From assembly GCA_018000455.1 (NCBI GenBank), contig JAGNJW010000012.1:83660-147659 (forward strand): 64,000 bases of DNA, given 5' to 3'. Made by a program: the position numbers and the translations under genes. The stretch's first letter is position 1. Every line of letters begins with the position of its first letter. The notes beneath the pieces are model-generated. The model worked only from the letters and a program-made list of their open reading frames with translations, made no database searches and was not told where the DNA came from. Shown piece after piece: positions 42,116 through 50,341 of the stretch. This DNA is from Acidobacteriota bacterium. Lineage in GTDB: Bacteria; Acidobacteriota; Vicinamibacteria; Vicinamibacterales; UBA2999.

Positions 42116-43801
42116 ATGAATCTGTTCGAGGACACCAACCCCCGCGCGCTCAAGGAGCTGCTCGGTGAGATTCACTCCAGGACGGCAGTGTTGCCAGACT
42201 TTCAGCGCGATTTCGTCTGGGACCCCGGCGCGACACAGGAGCTGATCGTCTCGATCGCCAACAACTATCCAGCCGGTAGCATCCTGCGGGTCCGCGATGC
42301 CAAGCGCGTGTTCGCGGCGCGCGAGTTCGAGGGAGCACCGAAACTCAACGGCGCGAGGCACACGTTCCTGGTTCTCGACGGACAGCAACGCCTCACGTCG
42401 CTCTACCAAGCGTTCTATGGAGTCGGTGACCACAGGTATTTCCTGGACCTGAAGAAGCTCATCGACGGTCGGGATTTCGATGACGCGATTTTCCATCTCC
42501 GAGCGACACGGCCGGCGGCCAAGGAGTTGGAACAGTTCGAGGTCCAGGCGCGGGACCTAGTTCTTCCGTTGGGCGTTCTGAAAGGCGGCGCAGGTGGATT
42601 TCTCCATTGGCTCTTGCAGGTCACCAATCCAATGCCATCGGAGCAACGCACTCGGATGCTGGACGCACTGACCAAGTTGAACGATGAGTGGCTGAAGATC
42701 ATCGACGACTATCACTTCCCAGTGGTCACACTGTCTGACAAAACAGAGCCAGATGCACTCTGCACCATCTTCGAGACCCTCAATCGGACTGGCGTCAAGC
42801 TCAGCGTGTTCGAGCTGCTCACCGCGCGATTCTGGACGGACGATCTGAATCTCCGCGAGAAGTGGGATGCTGCCAAGGCAGCACACCCGTGCTTCGATAA
42901 CTTTGAACTCGACCCGTACTACGTGCTTCAGGCTGTGTCGCTCGTCGCCCCTGGACGTGCACCGTCATGCAAACGCGGAGCCGTGCTGAACCTAACGGCT
43001 GAAGACGTTCGGACCAGTTGGGACAGCGTGATCGCCGGCTTCGCGCAAGCTTTCGAGATCCTTGAAGACGACTGCAGGGTGGTTCTGCCTCGTTGGCTTC
43101 CGTATCAAACGATGCTGCCACCCATGGCAGCCGCGCTTGCCCGCGGTGTGGCAAGTAAGGCGCCCTCTGCGGGAGCTCGGCGGCAGCAGATCGCGCGATG
43201 GTTCTGGTGCTCCGTATTCGGCCAGACGTATGAGAACTCAGCCAACTCCCAATCGGCCAAGGACGTTCCGGAACTACATGCGTGGTTCGACGGCGGAAGT
43301 CCACCCGAGAGCGTTCGGGACTTCAAGTTCGACACGGCGGTGCTGCGTGACACAACTCCGCGGCAGCGGGCGCTCTACAGTGGAGCAATCTGCGTGATTC
43401 TGGGCTCTGGAACGGGCGCCAGGGACTTCCACACCAAGGCGGTGATCACGCGGAACCTGATGCTCGACGAGCGCATCGATGATCACCACGTCTTCCCCGA
43501 CAACTTCCTGGAGAAGAAGTTGGCTGTGGCATCGAAGCGCCTGCGCGACTGCGTCTTGAATCGAACGCTGATCGACCGCACGACTAACCAGATGATCAGC
43601 AACAGAGCGCCGTCGAGATACCTGCGCGATATCAAGGCAACGCCGGGCTTCCCGTTCGACGATGTGCTGGCTTCGCATTGCCTGCCAACCGGCGATGGGT
43701 CCCCGCTGATGAGCGATGAGTTTGAGGAGTTCCTCAACTGGCGCCAGCAGCGACTAGGGCAGGAGATTGCGGCACTGACGGGCCCACGGGTCTCGACTTA
43801 G
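42116..43801 (+). CDS. DUF262 (GmrS-like) protein with C-terminal HNH/DUF1524-type region
   Basis: 561 residues. The DUF262 ParB-like core is visible at the N-terminus: AVLPDFQRDFVWDPGATQEL and the DGQQR motif in LVLDGQQRLTSLYQAF near residue 87. Near residue 455 a HHVFP motif (RIDDHHVFPDNFLEKK) and downstream NRTLIDRTTNQMISNR match the HNH-type end found in GmrSD/type IV restriction proteins. Such proteins restrict modified phage DNA using nucleotide hydrolysis. It begins 36 bp after the kinase gene. Confidence 0.85.
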   Translation: MNLFEDTNPRALKELLGEIHSRTAVLPDFQRDFVWDPGATQELIVSIANNYPAGSILRVRDAKRVFAAREFEGAPKLNGARHTFLVLDGQQRLTSLYQAFYGVGDHRYFLDLKKLIDGRDFDDAIFHLRATRPAAKELEQFEVQARDLVLPLGVLKGGAGGFLHWLLQVTNPMPSEQRTRMLDALTKLNDEWLKIIDDYHFPVVTLSDKTEPDALCTIFETLNRTGVKLSVFELLTARFWTDDLNLREKWDAAKAAHPCFDNFELDPYYVLQAVSLVAPGRAPSCKRGAVLNLTAEDVRTSWDSVIAGFAQAFEILEDDCRVVLPRWLPYQTMLPPMAAALARGVASKAPSAGARRQQIARWFWCSVFGQTYENSANSQSAKDVPELHAWFDGGSPPESVRDFKFDTAVLRDTTPRQRALYSGAICVILGSGTGARDFHTKAVITRNLMLDERIDDHHVFPDNFLEKKLAVASKRLRDCVLNRTLIDRTTNQMISNRAPSRYLRDIKATPGFPFDDVLASHCLPTGDGSPLMSDEFEEFLNWRQQRLGQEIAALTGPRVST

Positions 43802-43945
43802 TGCGCGCAGGCCGACCGGGCGAGGCAGATCAGCAGTGCTTGTTCGACGTGGGCCAGGAAGAATCGGTGACGCTCGTGCCGATGCAACGCACACGCACAG
43901 TGACGTCGCCCTGAGTCGGCCGCCACACAGCGGCGGTCGACTACA

Positions 43946-44755
43946 ATGCGGCCGACGATGAGCAAAGTCACGAAGAAGCAGGAGAACCGCCTCAAGGCGG
44001 CTCTGCCGGTGATGCGCGACTACATCATTCACGAATGGTGGGCCACCGCGCGGCCGGTCCGAGCATCGCGAGGAGACGGGGACGTTAGAACTCTAACCGG
44101 ATTTGGGACGCTGAACGCCGCCGGGTGGTGGGGAAGGGCGTGGACCGCTTGCGAAGCTGACGCGCGACGACAGGCACACAGGGACGCTTGGATGCGGGAG
44201 TTCAAGGATCTGTTCACTGGTCTCCGGCGATCTGTGAAGCAGCCCTACGAATACGAAGTGTCCGACGTGCTTCTCTGTCCAGCTCCGGCCAGGCTGGAGC
44301 GGAAGCTCGCGGAAGCATCGCAGCTCGCACCCGGCGAGACAAAATCGCCTATGGTCCGCCTCGCGATCGAACGCGCGGGGATGCAGGCCGCGAAGGACTG
44401 GCTCCTCGCGAATGGATACCAAGGCGACGAGATCAAGGACACGAGTGCGACCAAAGCGTGGGACTACGAGGTCACCCGCAAGGGAAGCGTGACGCTGTAC
44501 GTCGAGGCGAAAGGAATGGTTGCGCCATGGGGCAAGTCAGCAGCAATCACAGTGACTCGGAACGAGGTTGAGAATGCGCGTCGCAATCCAGACTCGTGTG
44601 TCCTGATCGTAGCTACGTCGTGCACCCTGTCTCAAGGCAATGACGGACAGCCAGTTGCTAAGCCCGGAAAGATATTGGTCGAGTACCCATGGACTCCGGA
44701 CGCTGGTGCTCTGGAGGCTCGGGTGTTCACTCATCGCCCGAGACGGCTCAGGTAG
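43946..44755 (+). CDS. DUF3883-type nuclease-fold protein
   Basis: About 269 residues (ATG 43946; ATG 43958 possible). The C-terminal domain looks like the DUF3883 fold also found at the end of the helicase at 28757: AAKDWLLANGYQGDEIKD, then WDYEVTRKGSVTLYVEAKGM and ITVTRNEVENARRNPDSCVL, with the Asp and ExK positions preserved. The N-terminal half is unassigned and helical. It is the last gene of the co-directional array, 144 bp after the DUF262 gene. Probably a nuclease or DNA-binding accessory. Confidence 0.75.
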   Translation: MRPTMSKVTKKQENRLKAALPVMRDYIIHEWWATARPVRASRGDGDVRTLTGFGTLNAAGWWGRAWTACEADARRQAHRDAWMREFKDLFTGLRRSVKQPYEYEVSDVLLCPAPARLERKLAEASQLAPGETKSPMVRLAIERAGMQAAKDWLLANGYQGDEIKDTSATKAWDYEVTRKGSVTLYVEAKGMVAPWGKSAAITVTRNEVENARRNPDSCVLIVATSCTLSQGNDGQPVAKPGKILVEYPWTPDAGALEARVFTHRPRRLR

Positions 44756-44984
44756 CTGAGGGACCGCGGTGATTTGCTCGACCGAAAGGCGCGAGTGCTT
44801 CACGGCATCCCCTCCAGGCCGATAGTCCGGATTGTGCCGCAGACTCCCACTCAGACGGTCCGAAAAGCCCGGAGCCCCCCAAGGGCGAGTTCGGGGTGGC
44901 CGTGTGTTCATGGATTGCCCTCCGACGCCCGTTGGAGGGCGGGAGCGGATCTACGAACCCGCATTACGGATTGGGAGGCTCAGC

Positions 44985-45813
44985 ATGGAGATACACACGG
45001 CCCTCATCCCCCGCGAACTGGCCGCGCGACTCGGCCGCGAAACCGTGGAGTACCTGCGCGCCGGCGGCTTCAGCACGCCGTCCGGCCGCTTCGTAGACCT
45101 GAGATTGGGGCTCGAGGCAGCCACCCGAGGCACGGTCGAGTATCCGCCCGAGCGCGCCGTGCATGCCGCGTCCGTAACGGGCCCGCCGCCGCGGATCACC
45201 GTGGAGAACGAGTCCATCCTGGTGGTGGGTCGCCGCATGGCCGCCACGGGGCCGGTGGCCGGGCTCAACTTCGCCTCGGCCACCTCGCCTGGCGGCGGCT
45301 TCCTGGGTGGTGCGCGGGCGCAAGAGGAATGCATCGCGCGGTCGTCGGGCCTCTACGCGTGTCTCGAGCACCGCGACATGTATCCGCGGCACCGTGCCGC
45401 GCTCGACGAGATGTACACGGACTACGTGATCTATTCCCCAGACGTGCCGGTCTTTCGCACCGACGAGGGCGACCTGCTCGACGAACCGTGGACGATGTCC
45501 GTCCTCACGAGTCCGGCCGTGCACGGTCATGGCATTCGGCACTACGCGCCCCAGCGGTGGGACGAGATTCCGGGCGTGATGCGCGCGCGCACGAGGAAGG
45601 TGCTGGCGGTGGCGGCCGCGCACGGCCAGCGGCGGCTGATTCTGGGCGCCTGGGGCTGCGGCGCCTTCGGGCTCGACGGCGACATGATGGCGGGCATCTT
45701 CGCCGAGACGCTGCGAGCAGGGCGGCGGCGTATTCGACGAGGTTGTGTTCGCCATCACGGACTGGTCGCCCGAGCAGCGCTTCATCGGCCCGTTCCTGCG
45801 GGTGTTCTCGTAG
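44985..45813 (+). CDS. Microbial PARG-like (TIGR02452/DUF2263) protein, frameshifted near the C-terminus
   Basis: The ATG at 44985 follows GGGAGG. The poly(ADP-ribose) glycohydrolase signature is intact near residue 103: GGGFLGGARAQEE (GGG-X6-8-QEE), followed by CIARSSGLYACL and the macrodomain-like LILGAWGCGAFG. At 45718-45730, in a run of G and C, the frame breaks. The expected C-terminus (VFDEVVFAITDWSPEQRF, then IGPFLRVFS) continues one frame over and stops at 45811-45813. In the original frame translation runs to 45869 with unrelated sequence. Either a one-base insertion, a sequencing error or a decaying gene. Would remove ADP-ribose from targets; ADP-ribosylation is a known defence currency. 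Confidence 0.8.
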
Positions 45814-45908
45814 GCCCCATGGGGGCAACTGATATGTTGACTAGGGCAACAGAACGGTTTACCGTCTAATGACGGTTCGCGAGTTCAGCCGAGTGGTGCC
45901 CTCACCCC

Positions 45909-46331
45909 ATGTTCTACGCAGTGAAGCTGTCCAAGGATACCGACGGGTCGTGGCTCGTGGACGTGCCCGCCTTGCCCCTCGTGCACACGCACGGCGCCAC
46001 GCGTGAAGAAGCGCTGACGCGTGCCGTGGATGCCGTGCTGACCGGCCTTGAGATGCTGGTGGACGACAAGGCCGAGATTCCCCGGCCGTTGCAATCGGCC
46101 CCAGCCAAGGGCGCGGCCGTGCGCCTGTCAGCGCTGGTGGCCGCGAAGATCGAGCTGCACAACGCGATGCTCGCACAGCGCGTGGGCAAGTATCGGCTGG
46201 GGAAGAAGCTCGACTGGCATCTGCCCCAGGTGGACCGTCTGATCGACTTCCGGCATCAGTCCAAGCTGGACCAGATCGAACAGGCGCTCGCGGCTCTCGG
46301 GCGTCGACTCGTCGTGACGAGCGCGGCGTAG
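45909..46331 (+). CDS. hicB: HicB-family antitoxin (no HicA partner visible)
   Basis: 140 residues. The N-terminal HicB domain reads FYAVKLSKDTDGSWLVDVPA then THGATREEALTRAVDAVLTG, and the C-terminal part (VRLSALVAAKIELHNAMLAQ) is the DNA-binding helix region. A hicA gene for the small dsRNA-binding toxin would be expected just upstream but the 95-bp gap has no coding potential. It may be an orphan regulator or all that is left of a hicAB pair. Fragments of hicB genes occur at 48205-48260 and 49467-49533. Confidence 0.85.
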   Translation: MFYAVKLSKDTDGSWLVDVPALPLVHTHGATREEALTRAVDAVLTGLEMLVDDKAEIPRPLQSAPAKGAAVRLSALVAAKIELHNAMLAQRVGKYRLGKKLDWHLPQVDRLIDFRHQSKLDQIEQALAALGRRLVVTSAA

Positions 46332-46514
46332 GGACGCCGTCAACATGGCGCCGTAGGGGGGCCTTGGACTATGCCACGGCTTCGGCAGCTCATGGGCGGC
46401 AAGCCCTGTCCTACGCTGCCTGGCGGGCAGAGGAAGTGGAAGTGCGGCTGGGCCAGTCGTGACGCTGCTGGTGAAACTGGCAGAAGAGCACGGAATAGGG
46501 CTTGAGGCCGTCGA

Positions 46515-47684
46515 TCATGCCCCGGCCTCTTCCTCGAACAGACGCACGTACGCGTCGTATCGAAACCGGCGATGACGGGCCTGGCCCGTCATCTCGCGAA
46601 TCACGCCCAGCGAAGCGAGGCGCTGCACGATCTGGTTCGCGCCCGCGAAGGTGGTGCCCAGCAGCATCTGCACATCCTTCACGCTCAGCACCGGCCGTTC
46701 GTACAGCCGTTCGAGCACCCGATGGCCGTTGCCTGCCGCTCGTCCGAGGCGGTCGGTTAGCAGCCGGCGATGTTCCTCGCGCAGTTCGAGGATGCGGCGG
46801 GCGGTGTCGGCGGCCTGCACGCTCACGTCGGCCACGCCGCGCAGGAAGAAGCGCAGCCATCCCTCGAAGTCCCCGTCATCCCGGACCGCCTGCAGGCGCT
46901 CGTAGTACGCGAGCTTCTGGCGTTTGAAGTAATGCGAGAGGTAGAGCACCGGCTTGCGAAGCGCGTCACGTTCGCAGAGCAGGAACGTGATGAGCAGCCG
47001 GCCGACGCGGCCGTTGCCGTCGAGGAAGGGATGGATGGTCTCGAACTGCGCGTGCGCCAGGCCGATCTTCACCAGGAGCGGCACGTTGTCGTGCTGGTGC
47101 AGGAAGGTCTCGAGCGCGCCGAGCGCCGCGGGCACTTCATGCGCGGGCGGCGGCACGAAGGTGGCTTCGGCCAGCGTGCATCCGCCTGGACCGATCCAGT
47201 TCTGGCTTTGGCGCAGTTCCCCTGGCGTCAGACGCGAGCCGCGCACCCCGCGCAGCAACTCGGCATGAATCTCGCGGATGAGACGCACGGACACCGGCAG
47301 GTCTGCCAGGCGCGCGAGCCCGTGCCTCATCGCGCGCACGTAGTTGACGACCTCGGCCACGTCCTTGGGGCGATGGTCGTCGGCGACGTGCGCCTCGGCC
47401 GCGAGCAGGTCCTGCAGTGAGCTTTGCGTGCCTTCGATCTGGCTCGACAGCACCGCCTCCTTGCGGACGTACATGTAGACGAACAAGTCCGGGTTCGGCA
47501 GGGTTTGTACGGATCCGTCCAGCCGGCCGAGGGCTCTGTCGGCCTCGGAGAGCAACCGCTGCAGTTCGCCGTCGATGACGACGGCGGGCGTCGGGGGCAG
47601 CGGTGCCGGCACGAACGCCCGGTAGCCCTCCGGCTGCCGCCTGTAGCTGCCTGCGCGCAACGCTGCGTTCATCATCACCGACAT
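46515..47684 (-). CDS. Fic-domain AMPylase-type protein with N-terminal inhibitory helix
   Basis: 389 residues, ATG 47684 (ATG 47675 also possible). The catalytic HPFLDGNGRVGR (His218) is intact and preceded by an N-terminal inhibitory motif SSQIEGTQ (residues 80-87), which places it in the class II Fic group with built-in autoinhibition. A C-terminal winged-helix region (GANQIVQRLASLGVIREMTG) may bind DNA. Fic enzymes transfer AMP to hydroxyl groups of target proteins such as topoisomerases. It stands alone with relics upstream on the same strand. Confidence 0.92.
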   Translation of the reverse strand: MSVMMNAALRAGSYRRQPEGYRAFVPAPLPPTPAVVIDGELQRLLSEADRALGRLDGSVQTLPNPDLFVYMYVRKEAVLSSQIEGTQSSLQDLLAAEAHVADDHRPKDVAEVVNYVRAMRHGLARLADLPVSVRLIREIHAELLRGVRGSRLTPGELRQSQNWIGPGGCTLAEATFVPPPAHEVPAALGALETFLHQHDNVPLLVKIGLAHAQFETIHPFLDGNGRVGRLLITFLLCERDALRKPVLYLSHYFKRQKLAYYERLQAVRDDGDFEGWLRFFLRGVADVSVQAADTARRILELREEHRRLLTDRLGRAAGNGHRVLERLYERPVLSVKDVQMLLGTTFAGANQIVQRLASLGVIREMTGQARHRRFRYDAYVRLFEEEAGA

Positions 47685-47763
47685 TGTAGTCCATGGTAAA
47701 CGTAGCGTTCACTAAGAGTGGGCCATCGAGCCATGTGAAACGCTCCAACGGGCTGCAGACAAC

Positions 47764-47905
47764 TCAGCCGCTCGACCCGACAACTTCGGTCAGCAGTCCC
47801 TCGGTCTCCTTCTCCTGCGCCAGGATGTCGGCGCGGATCTCTTCGAGCGTGCGCAGGGGCTGCGGCTTGTAGAAGTACCGCGTGAAGCTCACCTCGTAAC
47901 CGGCC
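47764..47905 (-). pseudogene. Relic of a type I restriction methyltransferase (HsdM) C-terminus
   Basis: The frame ends with GYEVSFTRYFYKPQPLRTLE, then EIRADILAQEKETEGLLTEV, very like the last ~40 residues of HsdM proteins. Nothing upstream continues the methyltransferase, so only the tail is left. It is in a pile of unrelated gene fragments. Confidence 0.65.
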
Positions 47906-47969
47906 GACACTCGCACCGGGAGTGACGATCGAACCACCCAACGCGATGCCGAGCGCGCCACCGGCGACG

Positions 47970-48180
47970 TCACACCAACTCGAGCCGCACCTGCAGACCA
48001 ACGGCCGCGGCGGCCTTGCGCAGCGTGGCGAGCGTGACCGAGTCGTTGTCGCTATCCTGCAGCCGGTCGAGCGCGCTGCGGCTGCTGCCCATGCGCCGCG
48101 CCGTCTCCACCATCGAGACGTTCTGCGCGAACATCGCCGCTTCGAGCTGGCGAGCGAGCACCTGCTTGATGGCGAGCGAA
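47970..48180 (-). pseudogene. Truncated XRE/HigA-type antitoxin
   Basis: The helix-turn-helix core (IKQVLARQLEAAMFAQNVSM, then ARRMGSSRSALDRL and ATLRKAAAAVGLQVRLELV) closely matches the intact antitoxin at 50060-50341, but the first ~27 residues are missing and sequence upstream belongs to a hicB fragment. No toxin gene is adjacent. It may still make a short protein from an upstream start. Confidence 0.65.
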
Positions 48181-48204
48181 GCTTGCAGTGAGGTGGCGAG
48201 GCAA

Positions 48205-48260
48205 CGCCGACACCAAGCAGCGGCCGCGAGGTCTCGGGATCGGGCGCCCCAGGTCGCGCC
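48205..48260 (-). pseudogene. 3' fragment of a hicB gene
   Basis: Translates as RDLGRPIPRPRGR, nearly identical to the end of the HicB protein at 49705-49920. Only about 55 bp is preserved, abutting the truncated XRE gene. Confidence 0.55.
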
Positions 48261-48323
48261 GATGGCTGGCGGCTGTACCATGCATCCTCAGTGGCCGGTC
48301 CGCGGCTGGTGGCATCTGGCGGC

Positions 48324-48542
48324 GTGAAGCGATTGAAACCGACCGTAGACGAGCTGTTCGAAGACGGTCGCGCCATCGATGACGCCCTGCGCGAAGCCGC
48401 GCGCGACGCGCGGCGGCTGCACAAGGCGTTCGGCCGCCCGATGGCCACCTGGAAGGACGGCCAGGTCGTCTGGGTCCAGCCCGAGGACATTCAGATCGAT
48501 GACCCGGCACCGGCCTCCGAGTCCCGGAAATCCAGTCGGTAG
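48324..48542 (+). CDS. Small hypothetical antitoxin-like protein
   Basis: About 72 residues from a GTG at 48324 (longer start at 48291). It has an acidic helical N-terminus (TVDELFEDGRAIDDALREA) followed by RRLHKAFGRPMATWKDGQVV and WVQPEDI, a layout common in small uncharacterised proteins linked with PIN or TA loci. No toxin is next to it on this strand. Function unknown. Confidence 0.5.
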   Translation: MKRLKPTVDELFEDGRAIDDALREAARDARRLHKAFGRPMATWKDGQVVWVQPEDIQIDDPAPASESRKSSR

Positions 48543-48658
48543 AAGTCACCGCGCGACACGCTGAAGGTTGCACGTCGTGAGTTCTCGGGCGGCACGGCGC
48601 TCGCATTGTCCCGTGAAATGGCCGGATGTAGACTCCGTTCATGGCCGGGGAGGATCCG

Positions 48659-49240
48659 ATGCGCTCGCCAGCGGCACGCGCCGACATGCGCCTCACCTAC
48701 GACGACTTCGTGCTGTTCCCCGACGACGGGAAGCGCCACGAGATCATCGACGGCGAGCACGTCGTGACCCCGTCGCCCAACGTGCGGCATCAGGTGCTGG
48801 TGCGGCGGCTCTTCTACGATCTCGAGCACTACTTCCGCTCGCAGCCGCAGGCCGGGCAAGTGTTCACCGCGCCGCTCGACGTGCTGCTGTCGCCGTTTGA
48901 CATCGTGGAGCCGGACCTGTTCGTGGTCACCGGCGACCAGGCCGGCATCCTGACGGAGAAGAACGTGCAGGGGCCGCCAGCGCTGGTCATCGAGGTGCTG
49001 TCGAAGCGCACGCGCAAGCGCGACGCGCAGACCAAGCGGCGCCTGTTCGAGCGGAGTGGCGTGCGCGAGTACTGGCTCGTCGACCCGGAGCTCGACGCCG
49101 TGCAGGTGTTCCGGCCGACGCTCGAGGGGAGGCTGGCCCGCGTGGTGGAACTGACTGCCGAAGACGGAGACGTGTTGACCACGCCGCTGCTGCCTGGTTG
49201 CCAGATCGACCTGCGCGAGCTGTTCCGCAAACACATCTAG
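48659..49240 (+). CDS. Uma2-family (DUF820) putative restriction endonuclease, second copy
   Basis: About 193 residues from ATG 48659, which has GGGGAGG at 48647-48653; ATG 48641 would add six. Motifs match the paralogue at 6267-6860: RLTYDDFVLFPDDGKRHEII, APLDVLLSPFDIVEPDL, ALVIEVLSKRTRKRDAQTKR and VREYWLVDPEL. The PD-(D/E)XK-type residues are preserved. Role unknown. After it come about 460 bp without an intact gene. Confidence 0.85.
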   Translation: MRSPAARADMRLTYDDFVLFPDDGKRHEIIDGEHVVTPSPNVRHQVLVRRLFYDLEHYFRSQPQAGQVFTAPLDVLLSPFDIVEPDLFVVTGDQAGILTEKNVQGPPALVIEVLSKRTRKRDAQTKRRLFERSGVREYWLVDPELDAVQVFRPTLEGRLARVVELTAEDGDVLTTPLLPGCQIDLRELFRKHI

Positions 49241-49466
49241 TTCGTCGATTCGCTCGCAACTGGTGACGGCATGGCCACGTGCAACCCCGCCGAAAGAGAG
49301 CGCCTGCGGACATCGATCCTCGAAGCCAAGCTGCATACACCCTGACCGAGGCGGCCCACCACCTCCGGCCCCCCTACCTTCGCGCCGCTGATCCGCCCCG
49401 CGTCGCAGCAGCCGCTGATGCTGTCGTTCTGGGATCTCGTGGAAGCCCATGTGCTGCTTGCCGCAC

Positions 49467-49533
49467 CTGGCCGTGCGCCTGTCGGCCCTGGTGGCTGCGA
49501 AGATCGAACTCCACAACGCGATGCTCGCCCAGT
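49467..49533 (+). pseudogene. Internal fragment of a hicB gene
   Basis: The DNA encodes AVRLSALVAAKIELHNAMLAQ-like sequence closely matching 46112-46180 of the intact hicB. Both sides are unrelated. The rest of 49241-49704 holds no gene I can support apart from this and the dyad at 49653. Confidence 0.6.
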
Positions 49534-49652
49534 GGCCTCGCACTACCCCATGGCCGCGCCCGTCAGGATCGCGAACAGCCTCCGGTTGATGTAGTGAGGA
49601 ATCGATGAGGCAACCCCTTCGATCAGACAACGTGCATCGAATATCGCAGTAT

Positions 49653-49680
49653 GTATACACGTCGCGATGGACGTGTATAC
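49653..49680. promoter_or_regulatory. 28-bp perfect dyad, probable orphan operator
   Basis: Two 11-bp arms (GTATACACGTC and its exact complement) flank a 6-nt spacer. Size and symmetry suit a TA autoregulator or MntA/RHH operator, but the nearest genes are a hicB fragment upstream and hicB on the other strand downstream. Confidence 0.5.
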
Positions 49681-49704
49681 CCGCACCCCTCAGGGCGTCT
49701 GAGG

Positions 49705-49920
49705 CTACGCCGACATCAGGCGGCGGCCGCGAGGCCTCGGGATCGGCCGTCCCAGGTCGCGCGCGGCCTCCAGCCAGAGGGTGATCGCGTCCTGCGCGTT
49801 GGCCACGGCTTCGGCAGGCGTGCCGCCGTGGGCCATGCATCCGGGCAGCTCCGGCACGTCCACCACGAAGGCGGCGTCTTCGCGGCTCCAGGCGACGACG
49901 AGTTCGTACTTGTGGGCCAT
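49705..49920 (-). CDS. hicB: HicB-family antitoxin, short form, no HicA
   Basis: 71 residues. The HicB core is present: YELVVAWSREDAAFVVDVPE, LPGCMAHGGTPAEAVANAQD, AITLWLEAARDLGRPIPRP. The C-terminal DNA-binding extension of longer HicB proteins is absent, which is common for the short subgroup. No hicA gene is seen on either side. Might be an orphan antidote against HicA-type toxins elsewhere. Confidence 0.75.
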   Translation of the reverse strand: MAHKYELVVAWSREDAAFVVDVPELPGCMAHGGTPAEAVANAQDAITLWLEAARDLGRPIPRPRGRRLMSA

Positions 49921-49994
49921 GTCAGCCTCGGAGTGTCAAATCGTACTTGAGGATAGCGCGTCGGACCTGTCGTACATCGGGTGTGCCCTGGAGA

Positions 49995-50037
49995 GCAGTT
50001 GCGTTGGCGTGGTGTCCGGTCGGCGAGCGACTATGAG
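49995..50037 (+). repeat. Truncated copy (43 bp) of the 213-bp structured repeat
   Basis: Identical to the first 43 bp of the copies at 2843 and 50771 and then joins unrelated sequence at 50038. It lies just before the HigBA module and 730 bp from full copy B. Confidence 0.85.
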
Positions 50038-50059
50038 GCATGGCCCGCCACTGGCCGTG

Positions 50060-50341
50060 TCACTCCAACTCGAGCCGCACCTGCAGACCAACGGCCGCCG
50101 CGGCCTTGCGCAGCGTGGCGAGCGTCACCGAGTCGTTGTCGGGGTCCAGCAGCCGGTCGAGCGCGCTGCGGCTGCTGCCCATCCGCCGCGCCATCTCCAC
50201 TTTCGAGACGTGCCGTGCGTGCATCGCCGCCTCGAGCTGGCGAGCGAGCACCCGCTTGATGGCGCGCGACGACGTCTGCTCGTAGATGCCTTCTTCGCGG
50301 AGCCAGCTATCGACGGACGATCCGATGCGCGACTTCTTCAT
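50060..50341 (-). CDS. higA: XRE-family antitoxin (HigA-like)
   Basis: 93 residues with an N-terminal toxin-contact region (KKSRIGSSVDSWLREEGIYE) and a helix-turn-helix (VSKVEMARRMGSSRSALDRL). It starts inside the last codons of the toxin gene upstream (4-bp ATGA overlap), the usual toxin-first order of higBA loci. It should bind the dyad at 50693-50710. A truncated paralogue lies at 47970. Confidence 0.85.
   Translation of the reverse strand: MKKSRIGSSVDSWLREEGIYEQTSSRAIKRVLARQLEAAMHARHVSKVEMARRMGSSRSALDRLLDPDNDSVTLATLRKAAAAVGLQVRLELE

Noticed and set aside
28757..44755. BREX or Pgl system
   Set aside because: There is a kinase, a methyltransferase and a large ATPase, but no PglZ phosphatase-domain protein, no BrxC/PglY and no BrxA or BrxB.
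45814..45908. Missing hicA before hicB
   Set aside because: The 95-bp gap is too short for hicA (about 180 bp) and shows no dsRBD-like frame.
47685..47720. Operator for the Fic gene (AACG-TAG-CGTT) with a TACAAT box
   Set aside because: The dyad is only 4 bp per arm and no convincing -35 element is at the right distance; it could be chance.
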